Shown: positions 6,874 to 11,454 of the stretch, one piece after another | How the letters are laid out: the number at the start of each line of letters is the position of its first letter | Numbering within the stretch: position 1 is the first letter of the stretch | Assembly: GCA_964431205.1 (NCBI GenBank) | Contig: CAYSIX010000131.1 | Coordinates: 1 to 11,454 of the forward strand | Reading direction: 5' to 3' | Length of the DNA stretch: 11,454 nucleotides | From: CAYSIX01 sp964431205 | GTDB lineage: Bacteria; Planctomycetota; Phycisphaerae; Phycisphaerales; Phycisphaeraceae | The notes under the pieces: model-generated | Database searches by the model: none | Told to the model about the DNA's origin: nothing | What the model saw: the letters and a program-made list of their open reading frames with translations, nothing else | Program-made: the position numbers and the translations under genes

Positions 6874-8109
6874 ATGGCGGATTCCTCTCAGTCCAGCTTC
6901 GACTCGGTGCTCGGCAAGCTCGTCGTCGAGAAGGGTCTGGCCACGCGTGACGAGGTCCAACGCTGTCTCGATCAGCAGCGCGTTCAGCTCCAGGGCGAAG
7001 CGGTCAACGAGGGCAGCCTCGCCGACCTGCTGATCGCCCACGAGATGGTCACCCGACGCCAGCTCGAACGCCTCCGCCCGGAGATCGAAGAACGCAAGAA
7101 GCGACAGATCCCCGGCTACCAACTGCTCGAACAGCTCGGCGCCGGGGCCATGGCCACCGTCTACCTGGCCAAGCAGTTGAGCCTGGACCGGCTGGTGGCG
7201 ATCAAGATCCTGCCGCGCAAGTTCACCCAGAAGCCCGAGTTCGTCGAGCGGTTCTACCAGGAGGGGCGGGCGGCGGCCAAGCTCAACCACCCCAACATCG
7301 TCCACGCGCTGGACGTGGGCAACACCGGCGAGACGCACTACTTCGTGATGGAGTACGTCAAGGGCCGCACGGTCTTCGAGGAGATCGAGCGGCGGGGCCG
7401 GTACACCGAGCGGGAGGCGATCCAGATCGCCCTGCAGGTCGCCCGGGCCCTGGAGCACGCGCACAGCGTGGGGCTGATCCACCGGGACGTGAAGCCCAAG
7501 AACATCATGATCACGGAGGAAGGGCGCGCGAAGCTGGCGGACATGGGCCTGGCGCGTGCGGTCAGCGACCGGGAGGCGGCCGAGGCCGAGGCGGGCAAGG
7601 CGTTCGGCACGCCCTACTACATTTCCCCGGAGCAGATCCGCGGGGAGATCGACGTGGACTTCCGGGCCGACATCTACAGCCTCGGGGCGACGCTGTACCA
7701 CATGGTCACCGGCCAAGTACCCTTCGACGGGCCGAACCCCTCTTCGGTGATGCACAAGCACCTCAAGCAGCAGGTCGAGCCGCCGGACCACATCAACCCG
7801 GAGCTGAGCCGGGGGATCTCGGAGATCATCGAGGTCTGCATGGCCAAGGACCGCGAGCAGCGGTACTCGACGACGTCGGACCTGATCGAGGACCTGGAGG
7901 CCGTGGCCCGGGGCGACCCGCCGCTGCAGGCCCGCAAAAAGTTCGACATCCTCTCGCTCCAGTCGCTGGACAAGCGCAACGACACGGCCGATCTGATCGA
8001 GATCCACGACGAGCCGGTCGCGGGCACCCCGCTGTTCTGGCTGGCGGTGGTCGGATGGGTGCTCTCGCTGCTGCTGATCGTGGCCCTGTTCATCGTCGCC
8101 ACGCGGTGA
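6874..8109 (+). CDS. Membrane-anchored Ser/Thr protein kinase with PilB/MshE-like N-terminal region
   Basis: The 411-residue protein has an N-terminal region (about 9-75), a Hanks-type kinase domain (about 82-345), a linker, and one hydrophobic helix (about 387-408) ending three residues before the C-terminus, i.e. a tail anchor with a cytoplasmic kinase. Catalytic features are GAGAMATVY (89-97, glycine loop), Lys111 in AIK, Glu130, HRDVKPKN (203-210, catalytic Asp205), DMG (223-225, replacing DFG but keeping the metal-binding Asp) and SPEQ (251-254). These predict an active kinase. The N region reads LGKLVVEKGLATRDEV (13-28) then a weaker copy LADLLIAHEMVTRRQL (49-64), resembling the tandem motifs of the MshE/PilB N domain. 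There is no extracellular sensor domain, so signals probably arrive through the N region. No Shine-Dalgarno is obvious before the ATG, but a TTGACA promoter lies upstream. The gene begins a plus-strand series with the thioredoxin-like gene; targets are unknown. Confidence 0.94.
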   Translation: MADSSQSSFDSVLGKLVVEKGLATRDEVQRCLDQQRVQLQGEAVNEGSLADLLIAHEMVTRRQLERLRPEIEERKKRQIPGYQLLEQLGAGAMATVYLAKQLSLDRLVAIKILPRKFTQKPEFVERFYQEGRAAAKLNHPNIVHALDVGNTGETHYFVMEYVKGRTVFEEIERRGRYTEREAIQIALQVARALEHAHSVGLIHRDVKPKNIMITEEGRAKLADMGLARAVSDREAAEAEAGKAFGTPYYISPEQIRGEIDVDFRADIYSLGATLYHMVTGQVPFDGPNPSSVMHKHLKQQVEPPDHINPELSRGISEIIEVCMAKDREQRYSTTSDLIEDLEAVARGDPPLQARKKFDILSLQSLDKRNDTADLIEIHDEPVAGTPLFWLAVVGWVLSLLLIVALFIVATR

Positions 8110-8210
8110 AGGCAAGGCGCCGGAGGCAGCCGCGACAGGGAACAATCGGGCGGCGCCGGCGGTTGTCCGTGTAACCGGCCGGCCCGTAGGCCAGCACTTG
8201 AGGACGTACC

Positions 8211-8720
8211 ATGAACGATCACCCGACCAACGATGCGTTCCCGCCCGATTCCGCCTGTGGTCTGCGCGGATCGTGCTGGTCCAGGTGGATCGGATTCCTG
8301 GTCATCCTGCTGGTCGGGGTCGGGGCGATGGCGTGGCTCGATCGTGGGGCCAGCGCCGACCTCGTGCCGTGGCAGAGTGACCTGCCGACGGCCCAACGGC
8401 AGGCCGCGGAAAGCGATCGTGCCATGCTGCTGAGCTTCACCGCCGACTGGTGCGGCGCGTGCCAGTCCCTCAAGCGGGCGGCGTTCTCGAAGCAGTCGGT
8501 CGCCGAGACGATCTCGGACCGCTTCGTTCCCGTGCGTGTGGACATGACCGACCCGGACGACTCGGCCAATGCGATCGCCAGCCGCTACGAGGTGATGTAC
8601 CTGCCGACGCTGATCGTGGTGGACGCCAGCGGTCGGGAGATGGGCCGCCACGTGGGCATGGCCGAGGCCGGCCAGCTTCTGGACTGGCTCGATCAGACCG
8701 GCCGAGTGGCCGCCCGCTGA
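8211..8720 (+). CDS. Membrane-anchored thioredoxin-fold protein (CGAC active site)
   Basis: The 169-residue protein has a short Cys-containing N-terminal segment, one membrane helix (about 27-43) and a thioredoxin-fold domain (about 53-165). The redox motif is WCGAC (80-84; Cys81 and Cys84) and the cis-proline lies in LPT (131-133). The context DWCGACQSLKR and the length resemble the Thioredoxin_7/DsbD-gamma-like group rather than cytosolic thioredoxin. The sequence after the helix is probably exported, so a role in thiol-disulfide exchange or reductant transfer outside the cytoplasm is likely; the partner is unknown. Extra cysteines at 16 and 22, before the helix, are unusual. GAGGA about 7 bases before the ATG supports this start. 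The gene follows the kinase by 101 bases without an obvious terminator, so co-transcription is possible. Confidence 0.9.
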   Translation: MNDHPTNDAFPPDSACGLRGSCWSRWIGFLVILLVGVGAMAWLDRGASADLVPWQSDLPTAQRQAAESDRAMLLSFTADWCGACQSLKRAAFSKQSVAETISDRFVPVRVDMTDPDDSANAIASRYEVMYLPTLIVVDASGREMGRHVGMAEAGQLLDWLDQTGRVAAR

Positions 8721-8788
8721 TTCCTCACACGGCGTGATCCGATGATGATCGAGGCGTTCGCGCCGCGAGACGCCACGGCGATCGTCCG

Positions 8789-8794
8789 TATAAT
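8789..8794 (+). promoter_or_regulatory. Probable -10 box of the transaldolase gene
   Basis: A perfect TATAAT lies in a GC-rich gap, with initiation expected near 8801 and a leader of about 47 bases to the ATG at 8848. No convincing -35 hexamer is found 16-18 bases upstream. The consensus -10 and its placement make separate transcription of transaldolase likely. Confidence 0.48.
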
Positions 8795-8847
8795 CACACG
8801 ACCGTTCATCGATAGGACCTTCCGGCCTTGACACGAAGGGACGCGAC

Positions 8848-9906
8848 ATGACCTCACCCCTGCGGTCGCTGATCGAAAGCGGAACCAAGCTCTGGCTCGA
8901 CTCGATCGACCCAGACCTGGTGCAAAAGAATCGCCAGCTCGGCGCGACCGGCGCGACCTCGAACCCGATCATCGTCGCCGATCTGATCAAGACCGGCCGG
9001 TTCGACGACCAGCTCGGCAAGCTGATCGACGAGGGTCACGACGACGAGACCATCGCGTGGCGACTGACCGATCAGCTCGTGCGTGACGCGCAGGACGTTT
9101 TCCGCCCGGTCTGGCAGCAAACGCACGGCAACGACGGGTACGTGAGCTTCGAGCTGGACCCGCTGCTGGAAGACCCGGAGCTGGGCCCGCCGCACGGCGA
9201 GCGGGTCGCCCGCTATATCGAGCTGGGCAAGCAGTGGGCCGAGGGGCACGACAATCGCATGATCAAGGTGCCGGCGACGCCGGCCGGGCTCGACGCGCTC
9301 GAGGAGCTGGCCGCCGCGGGCGTCACGTTGAACGTGACGCTGGTCTTCTCGCCGCGGCAGTACGTCGCCGCCCGCGACGCGGTCTGGCGAGGCGCCCAGC
9401 GGCGCAAGAGCCTCGACCGCTTCAAGAGTGTGTACAGCATCTTCGTCTCCCGCGTGGACGTGTACACCGAGAAGCACGTGCCCCAGCTCAGCCCGCAGGC
9501 CCAGGGGCAGGTCGGCATCGTCAACGCCAAGCAGATCTGGCGGGCCAACCGCGAGTTCTGGGCCGCCCAGAAGCTGCCGCTCAACCAGGAGATCATCTTC
9601 GCCTCCACCGGCACCAAGAAGCCCGAGGACCCGGCGGACAAGTACGTCGCGGCCTTCGCCGGCAGCGACATCGAGACCAACCCGCCGGCGACCAACGACG
9701 CGGTTGAGAAGCTGGGCAAGTCGTACACCCGGCGGGTGGACCAGCTGCCGCCCAAGGCGGTGCTGGATGAGATCGCCGAGAAGGTGGACATGCAGGCGAT
9801 GGAGGACACGCTGATGCGCGAGGGCGTCGCCAAGTTCGCCGACCCGCAGAAGGCGTTGCTCGAGCTGATCGGCCAGAAGCGCGAGACCCTGGCCACGGCG
9901 CGCTGA
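8848..9906 (+). CDS. tal: Transaldolase
   Basis: The 352-residue enzyme transfers a dihydroxyacetone unit between sugar phosphates in the non-oxidative pentose phosphate pathway (cytoplasm). Family landmarks are LWLDSI (15-20, Asp18), the TSNP turn (37-40), FELDP (101-105, Glu102), MIKVPAT (138-144) with the Schiff-base Lys140, LNVTLVFS (161-168) and FVSRVD (199-204). Asp18, Glu102 and Lys140 correspond to the catalytic Asp17, Glu96 and Lys132 of E. coli TalB. The length is longer than the short TalC/FSA type and fits the larger transaldolase class. The start is supported by AAGGGA upstream and by WLD lying at the usual distance from the N-terminus. A consensus -10 box lies 54 bases upstream of the start. 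Neighbours do not form a pentose phosphate operon, so it is probably transcribed on its own. Confidence 0.95.
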   Translation: MTSPLRSLIESGTKLWLDSIDPDLVQKNRQLGATGATSNPIIVADLIKTGRFDDQLGKLIDEGHDDETIAWRLTDQLVRDAQDVFRPVWQQTHGNDGYVSFELDPLLEDPELGPPHGERVARYIELGKQWAEGHDNRMIKVPATPAGLDALEELAAAGVTLNVTLVFSPRQYVAARDAVWRGAQRRKSLDRFKSVYSIFVSRVDVYTEKHVPQLSPQAQGQVGIVNAKQIWRANREFWAAQKLPLNQEIIFASTGTKKPEDPADKYVAAFAGSDIETNPPATNDAVEKLGKSYTRRVDQLPPKAVLDEIAEKVDMQAMEDTLMREGVAKFADPQKALLELIGQKRETLATAR

Positions 9907-9926
9907 GCCGGAACACGGCCCGGCAT

Positions 9927-9955
9927 TTGACCTCGTCCGTCCTCACCCGGATACT
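9927..9955 (+). promoter_or_regulatory. Probable promoter of the beta-propeller lipoprotein gene
   Basis: TTGACC (9927-9932; five of six matches to TTGACA) and GATACT (9950-9955; four of six matches to TATAAT) are separated by 17 bases. Initiation near 9962 leaves a leader of about 72 bases carrying a strong AGGAGG (10024-10029) before the ATG at 10034. Confidence 0.45.
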
Positions 9956-10033
9956 TGCCCCACTCGCCCGGTGGCCCCGGAGCGGCGTGACCGACCGTTG
10001 TGCGCGGCCGGCCGCCCTCGGTGAGGAGGACTC

Positions 10034-11167
10034 ATGAAACCAGTTCATCCGGCCCTGATCGGTCTGCTCGCGCTGTCGTGCCTGATTGGCGGGTGCACCT
10101 CCCGCCCCTCCGCCGCGCCCCACGCCGACGCGGCTTCCACGCCCGACGACAGCGACCGTCCGACCTCACTGCTCATCGCACCCGCCGACGCCCAGGCGCT
10201 CGGCTACAGCCTCCACTGGTCGAGCCACCTGGCCGTCGCGGAAGGGCATCGGCTCACCGCGGTCGAGGTGCTCGGCGACCTGCTCGTCGCCGTTGAGCAG
10301 CCGAGCCGCTTGATCCGTGCCGCGGCCGTCGATTCCGGCAACCCCGTCTGGTCACGCGTGGTCGCCAAGCCGGACGATCCGCTGTTTCACCCCTTCCGGC
10401 GGAACGAGCTGGTGTTCATCAACTCCGAGACGACCGTGTTCGCCCTCAACGCGCGCAGCGGACGGCTGGTGTCCGTGGGCCAACTGCCCTACGTGGCCAC
10501 CACCGGACCGGTCCTGCTCGGCAACCGCGCCGTCTTCGGCAGCGCCGAGGGCGTCGTCTTCTCTTTCGACCTGCGAAGCAGCAACGTCAACTGGCGATAC
10601 CAGATGAGCGGCGCGATCCTCACCCCGCCAGTGCGGGTGGGCGACAACGTGCTCGTCGGCGACGAGCGCGGCATGTATCGCCTGCTGAACGGCGAAGACG
10701 GCGAGTCGATCTGGGGCGGGCGCACGTTCGGTCCGATCGCCGCGTCGCCGGCGACGGACGCGACGTCAATCTACGTACCGTCGGACGACACCGTGCTCTA
10801 CGCCTTGAGCCGAAACACGGGGCGGGACCGCTGGGTGTATCACGCCGGCGCGCCGCTCCAGTATGCGCCGCGCGTGTTCGAGCGGACGGTGCTCCTGCCG
10901 GTGCCGGGCAACGGGCTGGTGGCTCTCGACGCGGTCGAAGGTCGCGAACGATGGCGGACGCGCCAGCCGGCGCGACCGATCCTGACACGGAATGATCGCG
11001 TCCTGATCGCCCAACCCGACGGGCTCAGTTGGGTCGAGCTGGACAACGGCCGGGCCGCCGTCACCGTGCCGACCGCGCCCCTCGCCGGCGTGTTCCTCGG
11101 ACCCGAGCAGAGTCTCATCCTGGTCGGTCGCGACGGTCGCATTTTGCGGCTGAATCCGTCGCGCTGA
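10034..11167 (+). CDS. PQQ-repeat beta-propeller lipoprotein, BamB-like
   Basis: The 377-residue protein starts with a lipoprotein signal peptide (positively charged MK, hydrophobic core, lipobox LIGGC with Cys21). A Ser/Ala/Pro/Asp-rich spacer follows (about 22-45). The rest is a string of about seven or eight blades of the PQQ-enzyme repeat type, each with the pattern of a short strand, A-L/hydrophobic, D-x-x-x-G and then W or an equivalent. Examples are VFALNARSGRLV, LYALSRNTGRDRW and LVALDAVEGRERW. The fold is that of BamB and of PQQ-dependent dehydrogenase propellers, but no catalytic dehydrogenase residues were seen, so a scaffold or envelope role is more likely than an enzyme. Equating it with BamB of the outer-membrane assembly complex is a guess. 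A strong AGGAGG precedes the ATG. purH starts 55 bases after the stop. Confidence 0.88.
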   Translation: MKPVHPALIGLLALSCLIGGCTSRPSAAPHADAASTPDDSDRPTSLLIAPADAQALGYSLHWSSHLAVAEGHRLTAVEVLGDLLVAVEQPSRLIRAAAVDSGNPVWSRVVAKPDDPLFHPFRRNELVFINSETTVFALNARSGRLVSVGQLPYVATTGPVLLGNRAVFGSAEGVVFSFDLRSSNVNWRYQMSGAILTPPVRVGDNVLVGDERGMYRLLNGEDGESIWGGRTFGPIAASPATDATSIYVPSDDTVLYALSRNTGRDRWVYHAGAPLQYAPRVFERTVLLPVPGNGLVALDAVEGRERWRTRQPARPILTRNDRVLIAQPDGLSWVELDNGRAAVTVPTAPLAGVFLGPEQSLILVGRDGRILRLNPSR

Positions 11168-11222
11168 CACCACGCCACCGTTTCCCGCGGATACAGCGAT
11201 TGGCCCCCTACGGTTCTCTGTC

Positions 11223-11454
11223 GTGAGCCTGATCCCCGTCCAAACCGCCCTGCTCTCGGTCAGCGACAAGACCGACCTCGTGCCGTTCGCACGCCTGCTG
11301 GTCCATCACGGGGCGCGGCTGATCTCGACCGGCGGCACCGCGCGCGCCTTGGCCGAGGCCGACCTGCCCGTCACCCCCGTCGAACAGGTCACCGGCTTCC
11401 CGGAGATGATGGACGGCCGGGTCAAGACCCTTCACCCGAAGGTGCACGGGGCCC
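11223..11454 (+). CDS. purH: PurH, AICAR transformylase/IMP cyclohydrolase, N-terminal part (runs off the window)
   Basis: The first 77 codons of purH are present and the gene continues past the window. They cover the start of the IMP cyclohydrolase (MGS-like) domain: ALLSVSDKTDLVPFA (9-23), ISTGGTARAL (34-43), then VTGFPEMMDGRVKTLHPKVHG (56-76), the most conserved stretch of the family. PurH catalyses the last two steps of IMP synthesis. GTG at 11223 is chosen because no ATG, GTG or TTG lies in frame between it and the preceding gene's stop, and the conserved fold begins a few residues later. No Shine-Dalgarno is visible, and TACGGT (11209-11214) sits where a -10 box for an almost leaderless transcript would be; that is speculative. 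It follows the propeller gene by 55 bases, so read-through is possible. Confidence 0.92.
   Translation, partial: MSLIPVQTALLSVSDKTDLVPFARLLVHHGARLISTGGTARALAEADLPVTPVEQVTGFPEMMDGRVKTLHPKVHGA

Noticed and set aside
6823..8145. A 440-codon minus-strand frame antisense to the kinase
   Set aside because: It is the complement of a confidently identified kinase gene, with Leu/Asp/Val/Arg-rich composition and no motif.
8110..8210. Possible hairpin or riboswitch between the kinase and thioredoxin genes
   Set aside because: There are only short GC-rich self-complementary pieces (for example GGCGCC, GGCC...GGCC) with mismatched arms and no T tract; no known riboswitch core is seen.
7674..9020. A 448-codon minus-strand frame across the kinase end, thioredoxin gene and transaldolase start
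   Set aside because: It spans three real plus-strand genes and their intergenic gaps, and shows no domain.
9907..9924. Possible terminator after transaldolase (GCCGG/CCGGC)
   Set aside because: The stem is only 5 bp with an eight-base loop and no T run; it is not distinguishable from chance in this composition.

Overview
The window is GC-rich bacterial chromosome with long open frames on both strands. The gene mix (ClpC-type unfoldase, stand-alone bifunctional-nuclease-domain protein, a Ser/Thr kinase with a PilB/MshE-like N-terminal region, a PAS/GAF/receiver signalling protein, and a long-chain-type polyprenyl diphosphate synthase) suggests a Planctomycetota lineage, perhaps Phycisphaerae. 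That placement is an inference from gene content and composition, with no phylogenetic marker analysed. The right half is mostly housekeeping genes; there is no phage, IS, CRISPR array or obvious defence system.

Layout, left to right. (1) 1-851: the 3' end of a clpC-like gene on the plus strand, closed by a textbook intrinsic terminator. (2) 852-1667: a small pocket with one plus-strand gene for an uncharacterised zinc-ribbon/single-TM protein, of clearly lower GC and with atypical codons. It lies beside a minus-strand tRNA-Arg(CCG). (3) 1668-6645: a minus-strand block. In transcription order it runs polyprenyl diphosphate synthase, then a 577-residue sensory protein (half receiver-PAS-GAF-degenerate histidine-kinase dimerisation helix-complete receiver), overlapped by an rsmB-type 16S rRNA m5C methyltransferase (stop/start TGATG), then the bifunctional nuclease-domain protein and the tRNA. 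(4) 6646-6873: a divergent promoter region. (5) 6874-11454: a plus-strand series of a membrane-anchored Ser/Thr protein kinase, a membrane-anchored thioredoxin-fold protein, transaldolase, a beta-propeller lipoprotein of the PQQ-repeat type, and the 5' end of purH.

Functional reading. Protein quality control (ClpC), rRNA modification (RsmB), isoprenoid chain synthesis for a quinone or lipid carrier, pentose phosphate metabolism (transaldolase) and purine synthesis (PurH) are core functions. Between them are two signalling proteins of unusual build. The minus-strand sensory protein keeps a fully equipped C-terminal receiver, but its H-box has Gln where the phospho-accepting His should be and there is no ATPase domain, so it cannot be a normal histidine kinase. 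The plus-strand kinase starts with a degenerate tandem motif like the nucleotide-binding N domain of type II/IV secretion ATPases and ends in a tail anchor. These two, the TGATG coupling to rsmB, and the foreign-looking zinc-ribbon gene by the tRNA are the points most worth following up. I saw no convincing wholly new multi-gene system.
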